A stretch of 51,622 nt of DNA from Pseudomonadota bacterium (GTDB taxonomy: Bacteria > Pseudomonadota > Alphaproteobacteria > Caulobacterales > Caulobacteraceae), in assembly GCA_019348195.1 (NCBI GenBank), contig JAHWJX010000010.1, forward strand, positions 1 to 51,622, written 5' to 3'. The notes below the pieces were generated by a model. It did no database searches and was not told where the DNA came from. It worked only from the letters and a program-made list of their open reading frames with translations. Made by a program: the position numbers and the translations under genes. Positions 28,666 through 37,751 of this stretch are shown one piece after another; position 1 is the stretch's first letter; the number at the start of each line of letters is the position of its first letter.

Positions 28666-28693
28666 AGAGCGCTCACGGCTCCGTGAGCGCTCT
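28666..28693. promoter_or_regulatory. Perfect inverted repeat in the dnaK leader (CIRCE-like)
   Basis: Arms agagcgctcacgg (28666-28678) and ccgtgagcgctct (28681-28693) are perfectly complementary over 13 bp around a 2-nt centre. The core GCGCTC-N10-GAGCGC resembles CIRCE (GCACTC-N9-GAGTGC) but with a symmetrical A-to-G change and one extra spacer base. With no T-run it is unlikely to be a simple terminator. It may be an operator or a leader hairpin. Confidence 0.6.
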
Positions 28694-28778
28694 CAACCCG
28701 CGACCTGGGGACGGGCGAACGCAAGCGCTCCCCGGAGGCACACAGCCCCGTCCGCCTATTAGGAGTTTGAAGACACAC

Positions 28779-30677
<1,899 letters not shown>

Positions 30678-30688
30678 GCACGAGCGCG

Positions 30689-30716
30689 GCCCCCGTCCGG
30701 CATGGGCGGGGGCTTT
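30689..30716 (+). terminator. Stem-loop between dnaK and dnaJ
   Basis: gcccccg (30689-30695) pairs with cgggggc (30707-30713), followed by TTT. This is a plausible partial terminator or mRNA-processing/stability element that would lower dnaJ relative to dnaK. Confidence 0.55.
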
Positions 30717-30818
30717 GCTCCATTTTCAAACCTTTGACGGAAACTGCCGACGCGCGGCGGACCAAGCTTGTCTGCTGACGCGGCGCGTCCATCTATGCCT
30801 TGGGAGTGAGTGAACCGT

Positions 30819-31973
30819 ATGGCGCGCGACTACTATGAGGTCCTGGGCGTCTCGCGGACCTGCACGGAGGTCGAACTCAAGGCCGCCTATCGCAAGCTGG
30901 CGATGGAGCATCACCCGGACCGTAACGCCGGGAATCCGGAAGCCGAGGCGAAGTTCAAGGAGTGCGCCGAAGCCTACTCGATCCTGTCGGACGGCCAGAA
31001 GCGCGCCGCTTACGACCGCTACGGCCATGCCGGCCTCAACGGCGGGGGCGGCTTCGGCGGCCACGGCGCCGGCCCCGACATCAACGACCTCTTCAACGAA
31101 GTGTTCGGCTCGGCTTTCGGCATGGGCGGCGGCCAACGGCGCAACCCCAATGCACCGTCCCGAGGCTCGGACCTGCGGGCCGACGTCGAGATCACTTTGG
31201 AGCAGGCCTTCACGGGAACGGACGCCGAGATCCCCGTGCTCACCGCCGTGAGCTGCGAACCCTGCGAGGGTTCAGGGGCGACCCCGGGCACCACCGCCGC
31301 CACCTGCCCGACCTGCGCCGGCCAGGGCCGCATCCGGGCCGCCCAGGGCTTCTTCCAGGTCGAGCGCACCTGCCCCCGCTGCGGCGGAGCGGGTAAGACG
31401 ATCGCCGATCCCTGCCGGGCCTGCCACGGGGCTGGCCAGGTGCGCAGACAGCGCACTTTGCACGTCACGATCCCCGCCGGTGTGGACGACGGTTCCCGCA
31501 TCCGCCTCTCCGGGGAAGGCGACGCCGGCCAGCGTGGCGGCCCCTCGGGCGACCTGTACATCTTCTTGTCCGTCGCGCCGCACGACATCTTCGAACGCGA
31601 CGGCCTGGACCTGCATGCGCAGGTGCCTGTGCCCCTGGGCGTCGCCGCCCTTGGGGGTGAGATCGAGGCGCCCTGCCTGGCTTCTGATGACTGCCGCACG
31701 CCCGTCAAGGTGCCGGAAGGCGCCCAGACCGGCCGAACCATTCGTTTGCGCGGCAAGGGCATGCCCAGCCTGCGCGGCCGCGAACGCGGCGATCTGGTGG
31801 TCGAGCTGGTGGTCGAAACTCCCTCCAATCTCACCTCCAAGCAGAAGGCGCTGTTGCGCGAGTTCACTGAGTCCCTCGGCGAGGCTCAGAACCCCCGACA
31901 GGCCGGCTTCTTCGACAAGGCCCGGCGTTTCTGGGGCGGCGTCACCGGGCAGGAAGAGCGCGAGCGGGCCTAG
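30819..31973 (+). CDS. dnaJ: Co-chaperone DnaJ (Hsp40)
   Basis: The 384-residue protein has an N-terminal J domain with His-Pro-Asp at 32-34, a Gly/Phe-rich linker ([11 protein letters not shown]), four zinc-finger CxxCxGxG repeats ([32 protein letters not shown]) and the C-terminal substrate-binding domain. It stimulates DnaK ATPase. [11 protein letters not shown] is the canonical start; a GTG three codons upstream is possible. It lies 141 bp after dnaK, with a stem-loop between. Confidence 0.98.
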   Translation: MARDYYEVLGVSRTCTEVELKAAYRKLAMEHHPDRNAGNPEAEAKFKECAEAYSILSDGQKRAAYDRYGHAGLNGGGGFGGHGAGPDINDLFNEVFGSAFGMGGGQRRNPNAPSRGSDLRADVEITLEQAFTGTDAEIPVLTAVSCEPCEGSGATPGTTAATCPTCAGQGRIRAAQGFFQVERTCPRCGGAGKTIADPCRACHGAGQVRRQRTLHVTIPAGVDDGSRIRLSGEGDAGQRGGPSGDLYIFLSVAPHDIFERDGLDLHAQVPVPLGVAALGGEIEAPCLASDDCRTPVKVPEGAQTGRTIRLRGKGMPSLRGRERGDLVVELVVETPSNLTSKQKALLREFTESLGEAQNPRQAGFFDKARRFWGGVTGQEERERA

Positions 31974-32089
31974 GCGCCGGGCGCCGCTTTGAGGGCTGCA
32001 CACCGCCCTTCCGCTTGGGCGGCCGGACCTCGCGGAAACTCAGCGGGCCCCTTGAGGCGCTTGGTCGGCCGCTCGCGCCGGAACGGGTC

Positions 32090-33898
32090 CTAGGCCGTGC
32101 GCCGTTCGTCCGGCGCCCGGGTCAGGACCTCTTCAATCACGCCGTAAAGCACGTCGGGCCGGATGGGTTTGGCCACATGCGCGTCCATGCCTGCAGCCAG
32201 GCATTTGCGCACCTGCTCCGGCATGGCCTCGGCGGTCACCGCCACGATCGGGATCGCGCCCTTGCTCCCGCCCAGGGCGCGGATGTTTTGGGTGGCCGTC
32301 AGCCCGTCCATCTCGGGCATGTGCAGGTCCATCAGAATCAAGTCGTAATCGGCCGCCCGGACCGCCTCCACCGCAAGCCGGCCGTTCTCGACGAACTGCG
32401 CCTCCAGCCCGGCTTGGCCGAGGATGGCTTTGAGCACGAATTGATTGGTGGCGTTGTCCTCGGCGGCCAGGATACGCAGGGGCCGCTCCTCCTCAACGAC
32501 CTCAGGCTCAGGCTCCGCTCCAGCCGCCAACTCCAGCGGCAAGGTGAACCAGAAGGTGGAGCCGCGCCCCTCCTCGCTGTTGACGCCGATCTCGCCGTTC
32601 ATGGCGGTAACGAGCTCGCGGCAGATGGCCAGGCCAAGCCCGGTGCCGCCGAACTTGCGCGAGGTGGATCGGTCCGCCTGCATGAACTTGGAGAAAAGCC
32701 GATCGCGGGCCTCCTCCGAAACGCCCACGCCCGTGTCCGTCACTTCGAATCGAACAACGCGCCCGCCCGGAGCCGTGGTCGCGGAAGCCCGCACCTCCAC
32801 CCCACCGTTCGCGGTGAACTTCAAGGCGTTGGAGATCAGGTTCTGCAGCACCTGCCGCAGCCGCGTCGGGTCGCCGAGGTAGACGCCGCGCGCTTCGGGC
32901 TCGGCGCTCACCCGCAACTCCAGATTCTTGGCGCGAGCGGTCTCCTCATAGAGGTTTTCGACCGCCTGCAGGGAGGCGCTCAGGTCGAAGGGGGTCTGCT
33001 CGAACTCCATGTGACCCGCCTCCACCTTGGACAGATCCAGGATGTCGCTCAGCAGGGTCATGAGCGATTGCCCGCTCTCGTTGATCACGCCCAGCATGCG
33101 CCGCTGCAGGTCGCTCAGGGGCGTGGTCTCCAGCGCCGCCGCCATGCCCAGGACGCCGTTCAGCGGCGTGCGGATCTCATGGCTCATGGCGGCCAGGAAC
33201 TCGGTCTTGGCCGTGTTGGCGCGATCGGCTGTCTCCGCCGCTTGCCGCAGGGCCGTTTCCGCCGCCCTGCGTTCGGTGACGTCGCGCCAGAAGCTCATGG
33301 CGATCAGTTCGCCCTCCACCTCGACGTGGGTGCGGGTTCCTTCAACCGTGATCTTGCGGCCGTCCTTCCCGACAGTGGCCAACTCGAAGGGCGCATCCGC
33401 GCTCACCTTGACGAGCCACCGCCCGAAGCTGCGATCGTGGAACTCGGTCCAGCCGCCGTCGAACAGCATCCCCATATGCCGGCCCAGGACCTCTTCGGCC
33501 GTCCAGCCCCAGAGCCGCTCGGCCGCGCGGTTGAAGCTGGTGATCTCCCCTGTGGCCGTGACCGAGACCACGGCCTCCGATGCGTGCTCCAGCACCAGGT
33601 CCACGCGGGCCTGGTTCAGTCGCGCCTGACGGCGCGCTTCCATCGAAGAGATGTCGGCGGCCCCGGCTTCCGTCCGACGGATCAGATGCTCTCCGAGCAG
33701 TTCCGAGGCGTCGGCGGCGGCGTAGTCGCCCTCCAGGGCGTCCAGCAGCAGTTCCAGCTCCACCCGGCCGTCGGCGCCGATCGCCTGGACGAGCCGTTGC
33801 TGCAGCCGAGGGTGCCGCGTCTTCGCCGCCGGAACTTGCATCCACCGTCTCCCGGAGCCCGGCCCACGCCGGAGGCGAGCCCATGCCCAGCGCGGCAT
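32090..33898 (-). CDS. Hybrid sensor histidine kinase with PAS and receiver domains
   Basis: The 602-residue soluble protein has an N-terminal helical region, a PAS domain at about 105-215 (HASEAVVSVTATGEITSFNR), HisKA with the phospho-acceptor His at about 239 in MSHEIRTPLNG, an ATPase domain (NLISNALKF, DTGVGV, FGGTGLGLAI) and a C-terminal receiver with Asp524 in MDLHMPEMDG and the conserved Lys in AKPI. No transmembrane segment is visible. ATG at 33898 has GAGG five bases upstream. It is divergent from dapB. The cognate pathway is unknown; the receiver would need a phosphotransferase or acts on autokinase activity. Confidence 0.93.
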   Translation of the reverse strand: MPRWAWARLRRGPGSGRRWMQVPAAKTRHPRLQQRLVQAIGADGRVELELLLDALEGDYAAADASELLGEHLIRRTEAGAADISSMEARRQARLNQARVDLVLEHASEAVVSVTATGEITSFNRAAERLWGWTAEEVLGRHMGMLFDGGWTEFHDRSFGRWLVKVSADAPFELATVGKDGRKITVEGTRTHVEVEGELIAMSFWRDVTERRAAETALRQAAETADRANTAKTEFLAAMSHEIRTPLNGVLGMAAALETTPLSDLQRRMLGVINESGQSLMTLLSDILDLSKVEAGHMEFEQTPFDLSASLQAVENLYEETARAKNLELRVSAEPEARGVYLGDPTRLRQVLQNLISNALKFTANGGVEVRASATTAPGGRVVRFEVTDTGVGVSEEARDRLFSKFMQADRSTSRKFGGTGLGLAICRELVTAMNGEIGVNSEEGRGSTFWFTLPLELAAGAEPEPEVVEEERPLRILAAEDNATNQFVLKAILGQAGLEAQFVENGRLAVEAVRAADYDLILMDLHMPEMDGLTATQNIRALGGSKGAIPIVAVTAEAMPEQVRKCLAAGMDAHVAKPIRPDVLYGVIEEVLTRAPDERRTA

Positions 33899-33948
33899 CT
33901 TGACCTCACTTTGTTGACGACAGGTGACCGTCGGGCCAAGCGGGTGCC

Positions 33949-34716
33949 ATGATCTCACCCTCGTCGCCGCTGGCCCTGGCCGTCGCGGGCGCGGCTGGCC
34001 GCATGGGCCGGGCCGTGCTCGCCCTGGCCGCTGAACGGCCCGAGATTGAGGTCGTCGGCCGTTTCAACCGCGGGGACGGCCAGGCCCGAGAGGCGGCCCT
34101 GACCGCATGTTCGGTCGTGGTGGACTTCACCACGGCCGAGGCTTCCACCGAGCTGGCCGAGTTCGGCGCCGAGCGAGGCGGCCCCGCCCTGGTGATCGGC
34201 TCCACCGGCTTCACCCCGGAGCAGGACGCCCGAGTGGCGAGCGCCGCCCGCCGGGTCCCGGTCGTGCGGTCCGGCAACTTCTCGCTGGGGGTCAACCTGC
34301 TGCTAGGCCTGGTCGAACAGGCGGCCCGCACCCTGCCCGCCCGCGACTACGACCTAGAGGTGCTGGAAGCCCACCACCGCCGCAAGCTCGATGCGCCCTC
34401 AGGCACCGCGCTCATGCTGGGCGAGGCCGCCGCCCGGGGCCGCGGCTCGCGCCTGCCGGACCTGGCGGTGCGCGTCCGCGACGGCCTGACCGGCCCACGC
34501 CCCGACGGCGCCATCGGCTTCGCCGTGCTCCGGGGCGGCGGCGTCGTGGGCGAGCACAGCGTCATGCTGGCCGCCGAGGACGAAATCATCACTCTCTCGC
34601 ATTCCGCCCGAGACCGGGCCCTGTTCGCTCGGGGCGCCTTGGCCGCGGCCGCCTGGGTCGCCGGCCGCCCACCCGGACTCTACGACATGCAGGACGTGCT
34701 CGGGCTTAAGCCTTAG
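33949..34716 (+). CDS. dapB: 4-hydroxy-tetrahydrodipicolinate reductase
   Basis: DapB makes tetrahydrodipicolinate for lysine and diaminopimelate (cell wall). The 255-residue protein has the NAD(P)-binding GAAGRMGR at 14-21, GSTGFTPEQ, and the active site [15 protein letters not shown]. It is complete and functional by inspection. Its TAG overlaps, on the opposite strand, the TAA of a dut remnant. The last 238 bp are present again at 40,573 next to intact dut. Confidence 0.97.
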   Translation: MISPSSPLALAVAGAAGRMGRAVLALAAERPEIEVVGRFNRGDGQAREAALTACSVVVDFTTAEASTELAEFGAERGGPALVIGSTGFTPEQDARVASAARRVPVVRSGNFSLGVNLLLGLVEQAARTLPARDYDLEVLEAHHRRKLDAPSGTALMLGEAAARGRGSRLPDLAVRVRDGLTGPRPDGAIGFAVLRGGGVVGEHSVMLAAEDEIITLSHSARDRALFARGALAAAAWVAGRPPGLYDMQDVLGLKP

Positions 34717-34827
34717 CCGCGGCCCGTCGAGCCGAAACCAACTGGGCGATCCGCTCACCCCGCCGCACCTCGAACGGCTCCTGGCCGTGATTGAACCCAC
34801 CCGAGTCCGGGCGCCTCGAGCGCGTGC
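34479..34827 (+). repeat. Direct repeat, left copy of the dapB/dut junction
   Basis: From about 34,479 this stretch (dapB 3' end plus dut 3' end) closely matches 40,573-40,972 in the same orientation. It contains intact dapB codons and a degraded dut end. Differences are scattered base changes, a 73-bp deletion in the dut part and about 20 extra bases near its right end. Confidence 0.9.
34713..34827 (-). pseudogene. dut: Truncated, decayed 3' end of dut
   Basis: On the minus strand this fragment still reads [19 protein letters not shown], identical to dUTPase motif 4 and its lead-in in the intact gene at 40,804-41,259. A 73-bp deletion then joins two ACC-containing sites (equivalent to 40,828 and 40,901), shifting the frame before the terminal GFGSTGRG codons. 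Motifs 1-3 are missing. It cannot make a dUTPase. Confidence 0.9.
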
Positions 34828-35047
34828 TTCCGATCGGGGCCCGTCTCCACCGGAGGGCGCATGGCCAGCGGCCTCGAAGCGCCGCGCTGGCAGGCCGAAC
34901 ACATGACCCAACCGACCAGCGCAAGCAGAGCACCCCGAACACCCTCGCCACCGGAGAGCCGTTCACACATGACTCGAGCTCCGTTGCCCGGCGGCGTCCT
35001 CCAGAGTTTCAGCCGAACCTAGCGCGCGAGCGGGCGTTGGCTTGGGC
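34828..35047. other. Non-coding stretch at the left end of the insert
   Basis: Together with the dut remnant this makes a 331-bp gap without an intact gene. Short frames occur on both strands but none has a recognisable product or start site. It presumably carries the promoter of the MscS-like gene; none could be assigned by eye. Confidence 0.5.
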
Positions 35048-36013
35048 ATGAGCTTCACCGGCCCGAACGACGCCCTGCAGATGTTCGGTGTGACCCTGAT
35101 CGGGGTTACGCCGGAGAACGGCCGCAAGCTGCTGCTGACCCTGGCCTTCATCCTGATCGCCTGGGCGGTCGGGCGGGCGCTGAAGACGATCGCCGGTCTG
35201 GCGGTGGGCGGCCGCCGGTCGCCGCGCGCGCGATTCTGGGCGCGCCAGGGCGTGCGTATCATCACAGCCATCATCGTGATGATCGGCGTGCTGTCGATCT
35301 GGTTTGACGATCCCACCCGGCTCGCTACCGGGCTGGGGTTGGTGACGGCCGGGGTGGCCTTCGCCCTGCAGCGGGTGATCACGGCGGTCGCCGGCTACTT
35401 CGTCATCCTGCGCGGCAAGACGTTCAACGTGGGCGACCGGATCGTGATGGGCGGAGTGCGCGGCGACGTGGTCGCGCTGGACTTCATGCAGACCACCATC
35501 ATGGAGATGGGCCAGCCGCCGCCAGTGCAGAACGCCGACCCCGCCATGTGGATCAGGGCTCGCCAGTACACCGGCCGCATGGTCACGATCACGAACGCCA
35601 AGATCTTCGATGAGGCGGTCTACAATTACACCCGCGACTTCGGTTTCCTGTTCGAGGAGATGACGCTCCCGATCAAGTACGACGCCGACCGTGCGCGGGC
35701 CGAAGCCATCCTGCTGGACGCCGCGCGTCGGCACACGGCGGAGTTCATGCAGCTCGGCGAGGCGGAGGCCGCAGAGCTCCAGCGCCGGTATTTCATGAAG
35801 GAACCCGACTTCGAACCGCGCGTCTTCTGGCGCATGACGGACAACTGGCTGGAGTTGACGGTGCGCTTCGTGGGGCGTGAGCACGGTGTCCGCGGTCTCA
35901 AGGACGCCATGACGCGCGAAATCCTGGCCGCCCTGGACGAAGCCGGGATCGGGCTCGCTTCGGCGACCTTCGAACTCGTAGGCGTGCCGCCGCTGAAGAT
36001 CACGACCGGCTGA
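35048..36013 (+). CDS. MscS-type mechanosensitive ion channel
   Basis: The 321-residue protein has hydrophobic helices at about residues 26-45 and 70-88, then the pore-lining Gly/Ala-rich TM3 (LATGLGLVTAGVAFALQRVI) and the beta-domain entry FVILRGKTFNVGDRIVMGGV, with ITNAKIFDEAVYNYTRD later: the standard MscS fold. It would release solutes on hypo-osmotic shock. ATG at 35048 is preferred over a TTG two codons upstream. Three bases separate it from the DUF2254 gene, so the pair is co-transcribed. Confidence 0.9.
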   Translation: MSFTGPNDALQMFGVTLIGVTPENGRKLLLTLAFILIAWAVGRALKTIAGLAVGGRRSPRARFWARQGVRIITAIIVMIGVLSIWFDDPTRLATGLGLVTAGVAFALQRVITAVAGYFVILRGKTFNVGDRIVMGGVRGDVVALDFMQTTIMEMGQPPPVQNADPAMWIRARQYTGRMVTITNAKIFDEAVYNYTRDFGFLFEEMTLPIKYDADRARAEAILLDAARRHTAEFMQLGEAEAAELQRRYFMKEPDFEPRVFWRMTDNWLELTVRFVGREHGVRGLKDAMTREILAALDEAGIGLASATFELVGVPPLKITTG

Positions 36014-36016
36014 TCG

Positions 36017-37291
36017 ATGGGCAAGCGGCTCTTCCTGCTCGGCCGGCTGACGCAGGTTCTCTGGCTCCGGGCGGCCTTGTTCTGCCTGGCGGCGGTCGCG
36101 GCGGTGTTGCTGGCGCATGTGCTCGCCCCCTTCGTGCCCACTTCGGTCCCGACCACGGTGGGCGAGGACGCCGCGGAGGAACTGCTCAAGATCATCGCTT
36201 CCAGCATGTTGGCGGTGGCCACCTTCTCGCTGGCGACCATGGTGGCGGCGGTAGGCTCGGTCATGGGCAACACCAGCCCCCGGGCCGCGGGTCTGCTGCT
36301 GGACGACCGCAGCGCGCAGAACGCCCTGTCCAGCTTCATCGCGGCCTTCATCTTCAGCGTGGTGGGCCTCGTCGCGGTGGGCGCTCGGTACTTCACGGCC
36401 GAGGGGCGCTTCGTCCTGTTCCTCATGACCTTGGCCGTGCTCGTGCTGGTGATCATGCGGCTCCTGAAGTGGATCGACCAGCTGTCACGCTTGGGGCGCG
36501 TCGGTCATGTTATCGACCGCGTCGAGCAGGCCACGCGGCAAGCCTTGCAAAAACGCCAGCCCTTCCTGGGCGGCCGACGGGATGGCGAGGCGCCGCCCGG
36601 CTGCATCCCCGTACTGGCGCGCGAGGTAGGCTACGTGCAGCACGTCGACGTCGCTCATCTGAACGCAGTGGCCGGACGCGAGAGGCTGATCGTGCATCTG
36701 GCCTTGCTGCCCGGCGCCTTTGTCCGGCTGTCGCGCCCGCTGCTCTTCGTCGAGGGCGCCCAGGGAAAGCTGGACGCGAAAGTCGAAGCGGCCCTGGTCC
36801 GGAGCGTGGTTGTCGGTGACGCACGCACCTTCCAGCAGGATCCTCGCTTCGGACTGGTGGTGCTCGCCGAGATCGCCTCGCGAGCCCTGTCGCCCGCCGT
36901 CAACGACCCGGGGACGGCGATCGACGTCGTCGGCACGGCCGTGCGGCTGTTAAGCGTATGGGCCGAGAACCATTGGGAGGAGGAAGCCGTGTGCAAGCAC
37001 CCGCACGTCGCCGTGCCCCCGCTCTCGGCCGCGGACTTCTTCGATGACGTGTTCCGACCGGTGGCTCGGGACGGAGCCGGAATGGTCGAGGTCGGGGTCG
37101 CTCTGCAGAAGGCTTTCGCCGATCTGAGCACGGCCAAAGCAGCGGGGTTCGCCGAAGCCGCTCGCCATCATTCCCAAGCGGCGTTGAACCGCGCTGAGCA
37201 GGGTCTGACTTTCGAGGACGATAAGCAGGTGTTGCGCCGCCTTGCCGCCCAAGTGGAGGCGTCCCCGAGCGACAGCCGGTCCCTCACTTAG
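36017..37291 (+). CDS. DUF2254 family membrane protein
   Basis: The 424-residue protein has four hydrophobic segments in its first ~150 residues (about 15-38, 60-82, 108-125, 133-149), followed by a soluble domain with AREVGYVQHVDVAHLNAVAG, VVVGDARTFQQDPRFGLVVL and EIASRALSPAVNDPGTAIDV, all typical of DUF2254 (COG4325). Function of the family is unknown. It follows the MscS gene by three bases, suggesting an envelope or osmotic link. Its TAG overlaps the TAA of a convergent DUF421 relic. Confidence 0.85.
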   Translation: MGKRLFLLGRLTQVLWLRAALFCLAAVAAVLLAHVLAPFVPTSVPTTVGEDAAEELLKIIASSMLAVATFSLATMVAAVGSVMGNTSPRAAGLLLDDRSAQNALSSFIAAFIFSVVGLVAVGARYFTAEGRFVLFLMTLAVLVLVIMRLLKWIDQLSRLGRVGHVIDRVEQATRQALQKRQPFLGGRRDGEAPPGCIPVLAREVGYVQHVDVAHLNAVAGRERLIVHLALLPGAFVRLSRPLLFVEGAQGKLDAKVEAALVRSVVVGDARTFQQDPRFGLVVLAEIASRALSPAVNDPGTAIDVVGTAVRLLSVWAENHWEEEAVCKHPHVAVPPLSAADFFDDVFRPVARDGAGMVEVGVALQKAFADLSTAKAAGFAEAARHHSQAALNRAEQGLTFEDDKQVLRRLAAQVEASPSDSRSLT

Positions 37292-37537
37292 CCCTGGCGC
37301 GAAACGGCTGTGAGACTTCCGTCCGACTCAAGGAACACGGTCTCCATGTCCTCAACGCTGCCCTCCTCGACGCTGCCCTCCACTGTCGCGAACAGGGCTC
37401 AGAACCTCGCCTTTGGTGACCGCTCGCGCTTCAGGGCGCCCTCAAGCAGGGCTCCGTTGCGCGCCAGCAAGGTGGGTTCCGAGCGGATCAGCCTGGAGAA
37501 GCGCGATGGGTCGATCGCCGACCCGGACGGCGGTTGA
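37288..37537 (-). pseudogene. Frameshifted C-terminal relic of a DUF421 (YetF-like) gene
   Basis: Reading the minus strand, three segments in alternating frames join into one DUF421/YetF C-terminal domain: SRLIRSEPTLLARNGALLEG and ALKRER, then VTKGEVLSPVRDSG in another frame, then EDMETVFLESDGSLTAVSRQ ending in TAA at 37290-37288. Two compensating frameshifts and the absence of the membrane N-terminus make it a pseudogene. It begins where the recombinase relic ends, at about 37,537-37,545. A small plus-strand open frame over this interval is only its antisense. Confidence 0.75.
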
Positions 37538-37544
37538 AAATCGG

Positions 37545-37632
37545 GCTGCTCAGACACAGCAAGGCGCCGTCGACCTCAACGCCGAGATACCGGACCGTGC
37601 TCTGAGCTTTCCGATCCAAGTAGAAGCTGCCG
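37545..37632 (-). pseudogene. C-terminal relic of a tyrosine recombinase (phage-type integrase)
   Basis: On the minus strand RQLLLG is followed, after a two-base frameshift, by RKAQSTVRYLGVEVDGAL. Restoring two bases (GGA-CAT-CGG) gives LLLGHRKAQSTVRYLGVEVD, the catalytic His...Tyr tail of integrases that end LLLGH-x-STVRYLGVxVxDAL. Only the tail survives, and it runs directly into the DUF421 relic. Family identification is by motif memory. Confidence 0.65.
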
Positions 37633-37751
37633 CCTCGGCGCCTTGAAGCTTCGCTCCTCGACACGGAGCGATTCACTCGCCACCCCCCAAGCGATAGGTT
37701 AGAGCTCCCCCCTTTCCGCGCTGGCGGATCGGGGCCCAGTTCTCACGATAC
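37633..37751. other. Upstream region of the MHYT kinase
   Basis: No gene is seen. It contains a small hairpin (cgctcc ... ggagcg around 37,652-37,670) and must hold the kinase promoter. No consensus element could be assigned. With the two relics it fills the 460-bp gap between DUF2254 and the kinase. Confidence 0.4.

Noticed and set aside
34399-34911. Minus-strand open frame that resembles another at 40,349-40,873, looking like a pair of paralogous proteins
   Set aside because: Both are antisense to the duplicated dapB end. Their similarity is explained by the DNA repeat; dapB is the real coding frame.
34791-35051. Plus- and minus-strand short frames between the dut remnant and the MscS gene, one with a lipobox-like LVGWVMC
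   Set aside because: No signal-peptide charge pattern, no ribosome-binding site and no recognised family.
37310-37537. 75-codon plus-strand frame with an SSTLPSSTLPS repeat
   Set aside because: It is antisense to the DUF421 relic; the small repeat is a two-copy 15-bp duplication inside that relic.
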